Assembly (NCBI GenBank): GCA_938017505.1
Contig: CALIKV010000007.1
Span: forward strand, 1 to 59,807
Direction: 5' to 3'
Source of the DNA: an uncultured Sulfolobales archaeon
GTDB taxonomy: Archaea; Thermoproteota; Thermoprotei_A; Sulfolobales; NBVN01
Length of the DNA: 59,807 bases
Made by a program: the position numbers and the translations under genes. The notes below the pieces were generated by a model that was given only the letters and a program-made list of their open reading frames with translations, did not search any database and was not told the DNA's origin. Each line of letters opens with the position of its first letter. Position 1 is the stretch's first letter. Shown here one piece after another: positions 34,541 through 43,312 of this stretch.

Positions 34541-34960
34541 TTAAATCTGAGGCACTGACGCCGACTTCCTAACGACCCTGTATGTGAGGCCTAGGGTGAG
34601 TGACGCTGCTATGGAGGTTAGGGCTAGAGCCGTTAGGAATGATCCAAACCCAAGCATCACGTAGGGCAGTGAGAGCACCACTGCCGTCAGCAAGGAATGC
34701 AGGGCAATGTAGGTCTTGATATGGTTGGGTCTTGAGCCGTGAATGAGGAGGACGTACGTGATCATGGAGTGGAATCCGAAATCAACTATGACCGATGCTA
34801 TCGAGGCTGTCGTGCTCAGAGCTAGGGCAACATACGGCACGAGAGCGTTGCTCCTGAAGATCAGGGTAAGTGAGACGTTGATCGTAGTTACTACTGATAC
34901 CTTAAGCCCCGAACCCCTGCTAATCACTCGACTGAGGATCAACGGTATACCGCTTCCCAA
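34541..34960 (-). CDS. Small polytopic membrane protein in the OPT/ABC operon
   Basis: A 139-residue protein with about four hydrophobic helices (about 20-40, 45-70, 82-102 and 104-125). No family recognised. It overlaps the preceding permease gene by 22 bases and is followed by the ABC ATPase gene, so it may be an accessory or second membrane subunit of the same transporter. Confidence 0.65.
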   Translation of the reverse strand: MGSGIPLILSRVISRGSGLKVSVVTTINVSLTLIFRSNALVPYVALALSTTASIASVIVDFGFHSMITYVLLIHGSRPNHIKTYIALHSLLTAVVLSLPYVMLGFGSFLTALALTSIAASLTLGLTYRVVRKSASVPQI

Positions 34961-36540
34961 GTCCTAACACCCCCTATTATCCTCGATATCGCCAGGGCGT
35001 TAATGCTTCGGCTCATCGCCTCAGAAACCTCTTCAACACCGAAGACCGTGCTACTTATACTTGCATGCGTACCCCCCTCAGTCAGAGTTATGAAAATCGT
35101 TATGTCAACCCCGGAACCCCATGAATCCACGTAGTCCATTCTAGCGTGTATGAAAGCTTCGTTCTCATTCACCTTCAACTCCACATCCTCTGTCTGGAAG
35201 AACTCGTTTGTCTTAATGAGATTCACGATGACTTCGGCCAACCCCCTAACATCTCTTAACGACGTCATCAGGACGTATCTAGGGATAGGCGGCACGTAGG
35301 TCTCCGTGATCAGCTTCTCAGGCCTGACCCTCAGGCTTATGTAGGTTGTTGAGACCACCCAGGCTAGAGTCAAAGTCACTACAGAGTTAAGCGTCGCCAC
35401 ACCGCCCATGATTATAAACACGCATGTTAAGGTAACTAGACCCGGGATCAATATCGACATGAGAGTATATCCAACTATTATCACAGTTATCGCCCACGGC
35501 GGGAAACCCATGAACAATATCCTGTTCCTTAATTCCCTCAGGTATGGGGTCGTTGACGAGAATATCGAGATAATCACAACAGAAGCCGTCACGGATGATA
35601 TGAGGGCTGATATTATTGAGTCCTTAGTGGGCACTCGGACCTGCGAGAGGTACGTTATAGAAGCGTTACCGGCTACAACTACCTCGGTCACGGGGTAGTG
35701 CTGGTCGACGAGGCCATATATCTCCGTGGGACTGACGTACTTGTTAATCCCCATCACCACGACATCGGTTACCAGGACGCTAGCCTCGCCACGTAGCTTT
35801 AACACGTTAGTGAGCGAGGATATGAGGACGTGTTTGAGCGGTATGATGATGGGCTCCGTCCCTATGTATCCTTGCACAGGAACTAGGGGAGTGCCGTGGA
35901 ACATGTTGTAGTTCTTAAGAAGGTCGCTACTCACGGGGAGTAGTCGTATCTCAGCGAGCCCCCTACCTGTATTAATATGATCCACGGTGAAGCCCTCCAC
36001 AACCCCGCTATAAATGAACGTTAAGTCCGGCAGGACCTCCCTAAACCCCAGACTCCTTAAGACCGGGTCCTCAACACCTATTAACACGTAAATCAACTCC
36101 CTGCCTCTCTCTAATGTGTAAGGCTGGTCGAGAACAGCTCTGTAGTATTTCACGCAATGCCTGTCGGCGTTCACGTGTCTCAGCACGAGGACGCACGCGT
36201 CAACGCTGACTGGACCGTTGAACCGAATCATCAGGTCGTACGTTCCTCCAGCTACGGATGGGTCATGTATAACCACTAAGTTGTTCTCGTACCTGGTGTT
36301 GAGGCCTGAAATGATGACTGACGTGACCACCGCTACCAGCACCAAATACGTGAACGGTTTCCTAAGGATTAGGGAACTCAGCCTGTACATGCTGGTGATT
36401 CTTGCCAGCCTTGCCTTGACGGAGACCTTGAACTCCCTTGTCATGACTGACTCAGCACTCGCGTACTTAGTTGCCGCGTAACCAACGGCTACCGCAACCG
36501 CTATATATGTCAGTAAGAAGAAGAGCTGTATCAACGCCAC
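34939..36540 (-). CDS. FtsX-like ABC permease with large external domain
   Basis: A 533-residue protein. It has an N-terminal helix (4-24), a second helix (63-82), then an external domain of about 230 residues (85-310), then three helices (about 315-400), the four-to-five-helix layout of FtsX/MacB permeases. A C-terminal cytosolic domain of about 130 residues, beta-rich, has no recognised match. One base separates it from the OPT gene upstream, and it overlaps the next gene by 22 bases. The ATPase two genes downstream is of the right class. Function unknown. Confidence 0.65.
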   Translation of the reverse strand: MALIQLFFLLTYIAVAVAVGYAATKYASAESVMTREFKVSVKARLARITSMYRLSSLILRKPFTYLVLVAVVTSVIISGLNTRYENNLVVIHDPSVAGGTYDLMIRFNGPVSVDACVLVLRHVNADRHCVKYYRAVLDQPYTLERGRELIYVLIGVEDPVLRSLGFREVLPDLTFIYSGVVEGFTVDHINTGRGLAEIRLLPVSSDLLKNYNMFHGTPLVPVQGYIGTEPIIIPLKHVLISSLTNVLKLRGEASVLVTDVVVMGINKYVSPTEIYGLVDQHYPVTEVVVAGNASITYLSQVRVPTKDSIISALISSVTASVVIISIFSSTTPYLRELRNRILFMGFPPWAITVIIVGYTLMSILIPGLVTLTCVFIIMGGVATLNSVVTLTLAWVVSTTYISLRVRPEKLITETYVPPIPRYVLMTSLRDVRGLAEVIVNLIKTNEFFQTEDVELKVNENEAFIHARMDYVDSWGSGVDITIFITLTEGGTHASISSTVFGVEEVSEAMSRSINALAISRIIGGVRTWEAVYR

Positions 36541-36541
36541 C

Positions 36542-38239
36542 CTACATCAACCCGCTTAGACCCGCTATCACCGAAGCCGCTACTCCCAAGCCAGCGCCGG
36601 CTAGGACCAGAGATGAGTAGGTCATTAAAGACTCGTAGACGTCCACGCCCACCCTGAAAGCCACGTACTTTAGGGTCGAGGCTATTAAGAAGAGAAGCCC
36701 TAGATCCGGGGTCAGCGTAGCTCCTAAGAGAATGCCGAAGAGCGAGATGCCGCCGAGACCGGTTAGCTTTAGCGTGAGTATTAGAGCCAGCGCTAGCGCA
36801 ACCCCTATGACCACTGAGTGTATGTTGAACGAGGAGATGCTCCCGCTGTACAGGTTATTCATCCACATAACGAGCGGTACCCATCTGAGCAGGTTCAGTT
36901 TCGGCGACGCCAGACCGAAGGAGCTGATTAACGTATGCCCGTAGATCAGAGTAACCGGAGCCCCGACCATCATTAGAAGTGCTAGGAGGAACGTTGATAC
37001 TTCCGCCCTGATCTCGAGGGTCTTCCCCGCCTTAACGTAGTTAAGAGTGTTTGCAGCCACGAATTGAGGCATCGGCACGCCGGTGTATGGGTCTAAGAAC
37101 ATGTAGGGGGTTGTACCCCTAGCGCCGGAGAGGAACAACGTCAGCGTGGCGATCGGTAGGGTGGCTTGAGAGACCGTTCCCGCCTCGCCAGCCACCCTCA
37201 GAGTAAAAACCGTTAGGAAGAGCTGCAGAGCCACCACGAGAGGCATGACCAAGAGCAGCGTGAACGGGACCTTCGATAACGTCACGACGGGGATGGAAGC
37301 ACAACCTATAAGGACTGCTGAGGCGAGCAGGTAGCGTGCTAGATACTTACTTAGGTATATGTACTTCAACGACCCCTTAAGATAGGTTCTGCTGACTAGC
37401 ATGTAGTAAGCCGATGTTATTGCCAAGAATCCGCTGATCAGGGAAGCCGTGTAGGGAGCTGCCGCCGTAGCCAGTACGTGATTATCCAGCGACGGGGTTG
37501 AAATCAACAGACCAATCGAAGCGAGTATAGGAGTCACGATCAAGTAGGTTGATAAGTTACCTATGCTTATACCTATTGACGTGTTTAGAGGTATTAGGAA
37601 GGCGAGCATCAGGATAAATACGTCGATTGATAAGGCAAGTCCTGCACCAGGGATAACTCTCTGGAGGATCGGGGTCACGTCGATGGTCAGACCCCCAAAG
37701 TACATGAGGCATAACTGGGTAAGAAAACCTAGGATCACAGCTAGGGCCAGGTACTCCCTCCTCAAAGCCTTACCGACTTGGATAACCCTAGCTATGGAAG
37801 CCCCTATAGGGTAGGGAAGCTTCTCCTTCTCGATGTAGTGCTTGTAAAAGACGTAGGCTATGAGCGATCCGGACACCGATACTGCTGTAGCGTACAGGTA
37901 GAACAGTAAAGTGTCAACGCTTAAGCCCCCTGAGTAGTAGGCCCAGCTAGGGAGGTTGAGAGCCCCTGTATCGCCGTAGGCGTTGAGCATAGTGTAAGTT
38001 ACATACATCCCTGCGGTAATGGTGGTCGATATCGAGAGCCCGGCCGCGATGACGACTCCTATGAAGTGCTCGAAGACTGTGGGAGTCCTTCTATATATAA
38101 CCCTGTAGAGAACCAGGAAAACAACTGCAGAGACGATGCCAGCGATCTCCGCCGTGGTGTAACCCGTTACCGCGTACCCGTACGTGTCGACGAAGCTTTG
38201 AAGAAGTCCTACAACCAATCCCAGCAGGACAGAACCCAC
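36542..38239 (-). CDS. OPT-family-like transporter
   Basis: A 565-residue protein with about 14 hydrophobic segments. The KEKLPYPIGASIARVIQVGKAL stretch (its LPYPIGASIARVI core) and the internal pattern of repeated helices match oligopeptide/YSL transporters, though the protein is shorter than many. OPT carriers are secondary transporters, so linkage to an ABC ATPase and FtsX-like permease is unusual. Its GTG start shares one base with the DUF447 stop, and it ends one base from the next gene, so the run is tightly coupled. Substrate could be a peptide or metal chelate, not determined. Confidence 0.75.
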   Translation of the reverse strand: MGSVLLGLVVGLLQSFVDTYGYAVTGYTTAEIAGIVSAVVFLVLYRVIYRRTPTVFEHFIGVVIAAGLSISTTITAGMYVTYTMLNAYGDTGALNLPSWAYYSGGLSVDTLLFYLYATAVSVSGSLIAYVFYKHYIEKEKLPYPIGASIARVIQVGKALRREYLALAVILGFLTQLCLMYFGGLTIDVTPILQRVIPGAGLALSIDVFILMLAFLIPLNTSIGISIGNLSTYLIVTPILASIGLLISTPSLDNHVLATAAAPYTASLISGFLAITSAYYMLVSRTYLKGSLKYIYLSKYLARYLLASAVLIGCASIPVVTLSKVPFTLLLVMPLVVALQLFLTVFTLRVAGEAGTVSQATLPIATLTLFLSGARGTTPYMFLDPYTGVPMPQFVAANTLNYVKAGKTLEIRAEVSTFLLALLMMVGAPVTLIYGHTLISSFGLASPKLNLLRWVPLVMWMNNLYSGSISSFNIHSVVIGVALALALILTLKLTGLGGISLFGILLGATLTPDLGLLFLIASTLKYVAFRVGVDVYESLMTYSSLVLAGAGLGVAASVIAGLSGLM

Positions 38240-38877
38240 TAACCCCGACGTAACGCCCCACCCACCAACCCCTTCACCACATCCTCAAGCTCATCGGCCA
38301 TGCTGACCAGCTCTTTACCTCCTATCCTCCTCATTAAATTGAGATTCGATTTTATTAAACCTAAATAATCACTTACCTCACCTTCGAAGCCCTCCCTTAC
38401 CACGGCCTTCACCTTAGTGTAGTAAACGAGGGCTTCAAGCAACGCGTTATTAGCTCTGCTGAACGCGAGCCTTGATCCAGGACCCTCATAGGCCTCGCTC
38501 ACTTGCACCACGAACACCCCTCTCCCACCGCTCAGGTCCACGAGATTGACACGTCCCTCGATGTAAAGGTCGAAATCGCCCTCGATGACCGGTACCCTCC
38601 CACACCGCCCGATGCGATATCTCAGTCTATCAGGCTTAAGCAAAGCTTCGAAGAAGTACCTGGAGTCTTGCGTGAAGTTCAGCGATACCTCCGGATTCAC
38701 ACCGAGGTTGTGGAAGGTCTTAGTATTCACGTACGGTCTGATTAACAATCGTGCTTCCACGTATTCAACGCCCATGGGGGCTGTGTGTGGTCCTAAACCC
38801 TCATCCAGGGTAACAATTAACGCCTCGTGGTGCCTGAACCTCAGGAATCTGCCGATATCAGCGAGCACTCCCCACAC
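38239..38877 (-). CDS. DUF447-family protein
   Basis: A 212-residue protein with a flavin-reductase-like split-barrel pattern: HHEALIVTLDEGLGPHTAPMGVEY and IRPYVNTKTFHNL are the family marks. DUF447 proteins are found in methanogens and in organisms that make tetrahydromethanopterin, and they have been tied to that pathway by gene context. Here it is divergent to an MptE-like gene and heads the transporter operon (one-base overlap with the OPT gene). Function is inferred, not proven. Confidence 0.82.
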   Translation of the reverse strand: MWGVLADIGRFLRFRHHEALIVTLDEGLGPHTAPMGVEYVEARLLIRPYVNTKTFHNLGVNPEVSLNFTQDSRYFFEALLKPDRLRYRIGRCGRVPVIEGDFDLYIEGRVNLVDLSGGRGVFVVQVSEAYEGPGSRLAFSRANNALLEALVYYTKVKAVVREGFEGEVSDYLGLIKSNLNLMRRIGGKELVSMADELEDVVKGLVGGALRRG

Positions 38878-38933
38878 CGATTATTCTAAGGGATATTACT
38901 TAATTAGTGGGTATCATGCATTAGGGACGGGAT

Positions 38934-39692
38934 ATGATGGATGAGGTTTGGTGGGCCTCGCTCTACGACCTCATAAGACGTGATTTCGGGTTTGAAGTCG
39001 AGAGAGACTATGAAGCCGCCGAGATCCTGGATATGCTGCTCCAGAAGCACGGAGTTTCAGGGGAGGATATATCAGGAGAGTTGAGGGAGTTACTGAAAAA
39101 CTCCCGCGTACTGGTGGTCGGCGCCGGCCCCAGCTGCATCAGGGTTGAGGGAATCCACACCCTTTACGACGTAGTCGTGGCGGCTGACGGCGCTCTAAGG
39201 TGTTGCCGGAGCGTGAGCGTTGAACCTCAGGTAGTGGTCACTGACCTGGATGGCGTTGAGTTAGACGACCTCACTTCCTTTAACGGATTCATAGTCATAC
39301 ACGCACACGGGGATAACGTAAGTAAGCTGGTCTCCTTAGTCCCCCTCCTATACGGCAAGAGATTGTTGGGGACTTCTCAAATCCTCCTCAAGACCTCTAA
39401 CTTAAGTGTCGGCGGTGGTTTCACAGATGGCGATAGAGCGGTTTACCTAGCCCTTAAGAACGAGGCACGTGAGGTAGGGCTCACAGGCTTCGACTTCGGG
39501 GAGTCGGTAGGCAAGTTCTCCAAGCCCTACTTAAATGGCGAGGTCCCTGTCAGTCCTGTGAAGAAGAGAAAGTTTTATTGGGGCAGTCTCCTAATTGAGT
39601 TAATGGGGTTGAGCTGGGGTGTCAGGATCCATGAAGCCTGCAGTAAAGTTAAGGATCCCATACCGACTGCACCTAGGTTTCTACAGGTATAA
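38934..39692 (+). CDS. MptE-like 6-hydroxymethylpterin diphosphokinase (DUF115)
   Basis: A 252-residue member of the DUF115/MptE family, which diphosphorylates 6-hydroxymethyl-7,8-dihydropterin for pterin cofactor synthesis. VLVVGAGPSCIRV, VVAADGALRCC and VVVTDLDGVELDDLTSFNGF are the family core; IHAHGDNVSKL and TGFDFGESVGKFS are nearby conserved residues. Next gene, beta-RFAP synthase, overlaps its 3' end by about 60 bases. Together they make two steps of a methanopterin-type pathway. Start ATG 38934 or 38937. Confidence 0.85.
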   Translation: MMDEVWWASLYDLIRRDFGFEVERDYEAAEILDMLLQKHGVSGEDISGELRELLKNSRVLVVGAGPSCIRVEGIHTLYDVVVAADGALRCCRSVSVEPQVVVTDLDGVELDDLTSFNGFIVIHAHGDNVSKLVSLVPLLYGKRLLGTSQILLKTSNLSVGGGFTDGDRAVYLALKNEAREVGLTGFDFGESVGKFSKPYLNGEVPVSPVKKRKFYWGSLLIELMGLSWGVRIHEACSKVKDPIPTAPRFLQV

Positions 39693-40605
39693 CGACCCAC
39701 CTTACCTATTCGGGTCGACAGGGGTCGCGTTGAGGGAGCCTTACTTCACGATGAAGGCCGAGAGAGTTGAGGGTCCTGTACTCGTCAACACGCCGACGGA
39801 GGAGTCTAGGGAGGTGATAAAGGAAACACTGATTAAGTTAGGCGTTAGGGAGGGCGTTAGGGTAAGCGTTGAGGGACTGGTGAAGCATCATGTTGGACTA
39901 GGCTCGAGAACTAAGTTAGTCATGGGGCTCCTTAAAGCGTTGAGCGAGCTTAAGTTACTCAGGCCAGGGGCGCCTCTCAAGGAGACAGCTAATATGTTGG
40001 GTTTAGGACGCGTGTCTGGGATAGGTATCTGCACGTTCCTCATGGGCGGGTTCCTCGTGGACACCGGGGTTATCGTGGACGGGGAGGTGGTTAGATATCC
40101 TGAGCCCCTCCTTAGGTTAAAGCCGCCGTCGTGGAGCATCGTGATAGCAGTGCCTGAGGGTGTTGCTGGACTGCATGGAAGAGTCGAGGAATCCATCCTC
40201 AGTAACGTGGAACCTCACCAAAGACAGGAGGAATTGTATAGGCTCCTCGCAAACTTAATCATCGCAGTCCGTTTAAATCACTTCAAATCATTCAGCGAGG
40301 CCTTATCCAAGATGCAGATGCTGGCGGGTCAGTACTTCAGCAAGTACCAAGGCGGTGTGTACTCTAGCGAGGAGTCCTACTTGATAGCTGAAACGCTACG
40401 TAAAAGCGGGGTAGAGGCCATCGGCCAGAGTAGCTGGGGTCCAACGATATATTGCTTCACTGAAGACGGGAGGAAAGCTAGTAAATCCGTTAACGTGCTG
40501 AAGGATTTAAGGAGTTCCCTAAGGCTTAACTTCTGGGTAACTAGGGTTTCAGGGAGAGGTTACTATATCGAGAACTCGTTCCCTCAGATCACTGACAGTA
40601 CGTAG
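39631..40605 (+). CDS. Beta-ribofuranosylaminobenzene 5'-phosphate synthase family protein
   Basis: A protein of about 324 residues in the GHMP-like family. RIPYRLHLGFYRYNDP at the start and HHVGLGSRTKLVMGLLKAL around 88-106 are the family marks; WGPTIYCFTED lies near the end. Members join PRPP with an aminobenzoate/hydroxybenzoate to make beta-RFAP, the first committed step in methanopterin-type cofactor synthesis. I use ATG 39631 as start; GTG 39619 is also possible. It overlaps the MptE-like gene, supporting joint function, and ends overlapping a convergent glycosyltransferase gene. Confidence 0.85.
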   Translation: MKPAVKLRIPYRLHLGFYRYNDPPYLFGSTGVALREPYFTMKAERVEGPVLVNTPTEESREVIKETLIKLGVREGVRVSVEGLVKHHVGLGSRTKLVMGLLKALSELKLLRPGAPLKETANMLGLGRVSGIGICTFLMGGFLVDTGVIVDGEVVRYPEPLLRLKPPSWSIVIAVPEGVAGLHGRVEESILSNVEPHQRQEELYRLLANLIIAVRLNHFKSFSEALSKMQMLAGQYFSKYQGGVYSSEESYLIAETLRKSGVEAIGQSSWGPTIYCFTEDGRKASKSVNVLKDLRSSLRLNFWVTRVSGRGYYIENSFPQITDST

Positions 40606-41588
40606 TATATGACGAGGGATATCACGGCGTTCAACGCTATGAGCACTCTGTAGGATTTAACGAGTTCCTTCTCGTCCATAGGTCTCCTCAAGACCAGCAA
40701 CTGAACTAGCGTAATTGGAGCCTCCCTACTTCTAGACGGTTTTATCTTCATGTCGTGACTCAGCTCAACAGGTCTGGCTATCCTCTCTTTATTCTTGAGG
40801 CCGCTGACGCTCGTGATTAAGCTGAAGCTATTGATTATTAAGGGGGCGGAGAGCATTATCAAGAGATATTCCCTCCTGAGGAGCACGGCCTCAGACGCGA
40901 CGAGGGCTCCTAGGACGAAGGAACCGCTGTTGCCGTTAAATATCCTGGCCGGGTACGAGTTAAACGCGAAGTAGCTTATTAAGAACGCTAAAACGAATGC
41001 GGTGAGTTGCAGCCCTCCGTTCATCGGTGGCGGGCCCCACCCGAGGACGCTTGAGATCGCTAAAGCCGCTGAAGTAGCTAACGCCGAAGTAACTGCGACG
41101 CCGTTATGCGTGTCGATCATGTTGTACGCGTTTATGGCGATCGTGTAGGCCGGGAGCAGTAAGAGCGGGTATACTATGTGTATTCTCATGTGACCAACCA
41201 GCGGCACGTAGGGCCTGGGCACGTACGAGGAACCAATAATAACGGGTAGGGCAGGGATCGTCAGTATTAAGACCTTCCCCACGGCGTTGATCCCCTTGAA
41301 ATCGTCGTAGAGCCCTATCAGACCTGCGGTCAGCGCGGCGATCATGTGATAGGCGACGTAGTGCATGTTCTCCGTAAGCGAGAGCACGAGACCGCATAAC
41401 AAGACCGCGATGAACGCTGGTCCAGCGGTCTTAGGGATCCTTGGCCTACCTGGTTTGTGAATGTCCGTGGCCTCTAAACCCTTCGTCCTCTCTAAAACGA
41501 TGACGGCATATGTCGACACTACAGTGACGATCGAGGTCGTCAGCACCCACTCAATCACTTGAATCACTCTAGAAGTGTATTCATGCAA
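40584..41588 (-). CDS. UDP-GlcNAc:dolichyl-phosphate GlcNAc-phosphotransferase-like (MraY/Alg7 family)
   Basis: A 334-residue membrane enzyme with about 10 helices. Active-site motifs are present: IGLYDDFKGINAVGK (about 91-105), NAYNMIDTHNGVA (about 153-165) and NGNSGSF (about 219-225). Archaeal members start N-glycan assembly on a dolichyl carrier. Converges with the beta-RFAP synthase gene (22-base overlap) and starts 15 bases from the divergent ATP-grasp gene. Substrate sugar not determinable here. Confidence 0.9.
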   Translation of the reverse strand: MHEYTSRVIQVIEWVLTTSIVTVVSTYAVIVLERTKGLEATDIHKPGRPRIPKTAGPAFIAVLLCGLVLSLTENMHYVAYHMIAALTAGLIGLYDDFKGINAVGKVLILTIPALPVIIGSSYVPRPYVPLVGHMRIHIVYPLLLLPAYTIAINAYNMIDTHNGVAVTSALATSAALAISSVLGWGPPPMNGGLQLTAFVLAFLISYFAFNSYPARIFNGNSGSFVLGALVASEAVLLRREYLLIMLSAPLIINSFSLITSVSGLKNKERIARPVELSHDMKIKPSRSREAPITLVQLLVLRRPMDEKELVKSYRVLIALNAVISLVIYYVLSVI

Positions 41589-41603
41589 CCCATTTTATAA
41601 TTA

Positions 41604-42524
41604 GTGACACGACTTAAACTTGAGGTGCTTGACTTGAGGGTGGCCGTTATTCATGAGGCTCCGGTCCCGCCTCAGACGGCTAGGGAGTTACTAGCTGAGT
41701 TGTTGAAGAGGGGCGTGTCAGTCCTTTACTTAAGGATTTCAAGACTCAACAGCGAGGTCTCGAGCGACGGCAGGCTGAGCGTTATTTACGGTGGCGAGCA
41801 CGTTGTTGAGATAGACGCAGGCATCGTTAGAGGGGTTGGTTCGGTTACAACGATGGAGACCCTACTTAAAAGGATAAACACGCTGAAGCAGTTTGAATTG
41901 AGCGGTGTTTTACTAGTTAACAGTACTCAGGGTTTCCTGAACGCGCGTGATAAGTACAGGGCGTTACAGCTATTATCGAGGGCTGGGATCAGCGTCCCTG
42001 AAACCAGGCTGACTGAGGACGTATACGTGCTAACCGAGACCGTCAGATCTTGGGGCAAGGCGGTCGTTAAGCCGCTCATAGGAAGTATGGGTTATGGATC
42101 ACTTCTAGTTACAGACCCTGACATAGCGTTCATCGTGGGTAAGACTTGGCTGAGCTACAGTCAGCCCATCCTCGTTCAAAAATACAGGAGGAGCACGGAC
42201 CGCGATATACGAGTCTTCGTGGTTGGCGACGAGGTTTTGGGGGCTATATACAGGTATAAGTCCGAGGGCACCTGGAAAACCAATGTGGCACAGGGGGCCA
42301 GGGTGGAGAGAGCACCTGTTGACGAGGAGCTCAGCGAATTATCTCTAAAAGCTGTCAGGACGCTGGACCTCGACTACGCGGGGGTTGACGTTGGCGAGAC
42401 TGAAGAGGGCTACATTATCTATGAGGTGAACGCGATGCCTAACTGGCAGGGTTTCCACGCGGGCACTGGAAGAAGCCCTACGCCTAAGATAGTCGAATAC
42501 GTGATGAACAAGTTAAGGAGGTAA
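41604..42524 (+). CDS. RimK-family ATP-grasp ligase (MptN/CofF-like candidate)
   Basis: A 306-residue ATP-grasp enzyme. N-terminal Rossmann-like part (1-95), then central and C-terminal ATP-grasp parts: GKAVVKPLIGSMGYGSLLV binds ATP, ILVQKYRRSTDRDIRVFVVGDEV follows (its QKYRRSTDRDIRVFVV part), and YEVNAMPNWQGF carries the Mg ligands. RimK relatives add glutamate to peptides or to cofactors such as H4MPT (MptN) and F420 (CofF). Nearby beta-RFAP and MptE-like genes make an MptN-like role reasonable, but this is context only. GTG start at 41604. Confidence 0.85.
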   Translation: MTRLKLEVLDLRVAVIHEAPVPPQTARELLAELLKRGVSVLYLRISRLNSEVSSDGRLSVIYGGEHVVEIDAGIVRGVGSVTTMETLLKRINTLKQFELSGVLLVNSTQGFLNARDKYRALQLLSRAGISVPETRLTEDVYVLTETVRSWGKAVVKPLIGSMGYGSLLVTDPDIAFIVGKTWLSYSQPILVQKYRRSTDRDIRVFVVGDEVLGAIYRYKSEGTWKTNVAQGARVERAPVDEELSELSLKAVRTLDLDYAGVDVGETEEGYIIYEVNAMPNWQGFHAGTGRSPTPKIVEYVMNKLRR

Positions 42525-43034
42525 TTACCTGAAGCGCTCAGGACTGGCGAGCGTCTTCCTTACCCCCTCACTCTCAAGGGTTTTGAACACATACTTAACG
42601 TTTATTTCCGTCACGCCCTTGATTAAGGCTATCTTATCTATGGTTAACGTTAATTCATCGCTGCTCATGGCAGCAACCCTGACGAGTAATGGGTACTCAC
42701 CGCTTATCTCGTGGATCTCGAGGACGTTCGGGTTCGCGATCAGTTCCTCCACGAAACTCCTCAGGTACTGAGGCGTTACCTTAATCTCTATGTAGGCCTG
42801 CTGCACAAGCCCTAAACGATTTAAATCTATGTACGCTGTGAAGCCCTTAAGGACCCCCCTATCCCTGAGCTTCTTAACCCTCATGTATACGGTGGACTCG
42901 CTCACCCCTAACTCACGCGCCAATTGCCTGAAGGGAGTTCTCGAATCGTTAAGTAGCTTTATTATTATCTCGATATCTAGATTATCCAGCTCTTTAAATC
43001 GAGCCCCCACCGTCCTGCTCACACCTCCTGCCAA
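42525..43034 (-). CDS. Lrp/AsnC-family transcriptional regulator
   Basis: A 169-residue regulator. HTH region: LDIEIIIKLLNDSRTPFRQLA then LGVSESTVYMRVKKLRDRGVL (about 17-62), followed by the RAM ligand domain (about 75-150). It ends directly next to the ATP-grasp gene stop and is translated after an 87-residue gene it overlaps. The N-terminus may be shorter: GTG at 43022 or 43013 is in frame, the latter following GGAGGTG. Probably regulates amino-acid genes such as the divergent threonine deaminase. Confidence 0.93.
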   Translation of the reverse strand: MAGGVSRTVGARFKELDNLDIEIIIKLLNDSRTPFRQLARELGVSESTVYMRVKKLRDRGVLKGFTAYIDLNRLGLVQQAYIEIKVTPQYLRSFVEELIANPNVLEIHEISGEYPLLVRVAAMSSDELTLTIDKIALIKGVTEINVKYVFKTLESEGVRKTLASPERFR

Positions 43035-43257
43035 ACCTGTTCTCTATGACTAAATAGTAGTCACTGCTTATCTCCTCTACGTCTATCAACGAGAGCCCCG
43101 CTTTAATCACTAGCTCAACGTACTCGTGTATCCTCGTCACGTCGCCTATCACGACTCTAACCCTCCCTCCACACTCCATGGTTTCACTCAACCCTGTGAA
43201 GAGCTCTTTAGCCTCCTTAGCGTTCCTCACGACTAACCGCATGATTTTCCACAGCAC
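42994..43257 (-). CDS. Small alpha/beta protein upstream of Lrp gene
   Basis: An 87-residue protein. The pattern of strand-helix-strand with GDVTRIHEYVELVIKAGLS and DYYLVIENRF resembles TusA/SirA-like folds, but no Cys-Pro motif is present; its only cysteines are in ECGG and near the end. No firm family. Overlaps the Lrp gene by about 40 bases, so the pair is co-translated. GTG start at 43257 or ATG at 43242. Divergent from threonine deaminase, so a sensor partner role for Lrp is possible. Confidence 0.55.
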   Translation of the reverse strand: MLWKIMRLVVRNAKEAKELFTGLSETMECGGRVRVVIGDVTRIHEYVELVIKAGLSLIDVEEISSDYYLVIENRFGRRCEQDGGGSI

Positions 43258-43312
43258 TATAGCTTTAACGACTTATTAAATCTCACTGTGATAATTATCC
43301 TCGGGTATAGAG

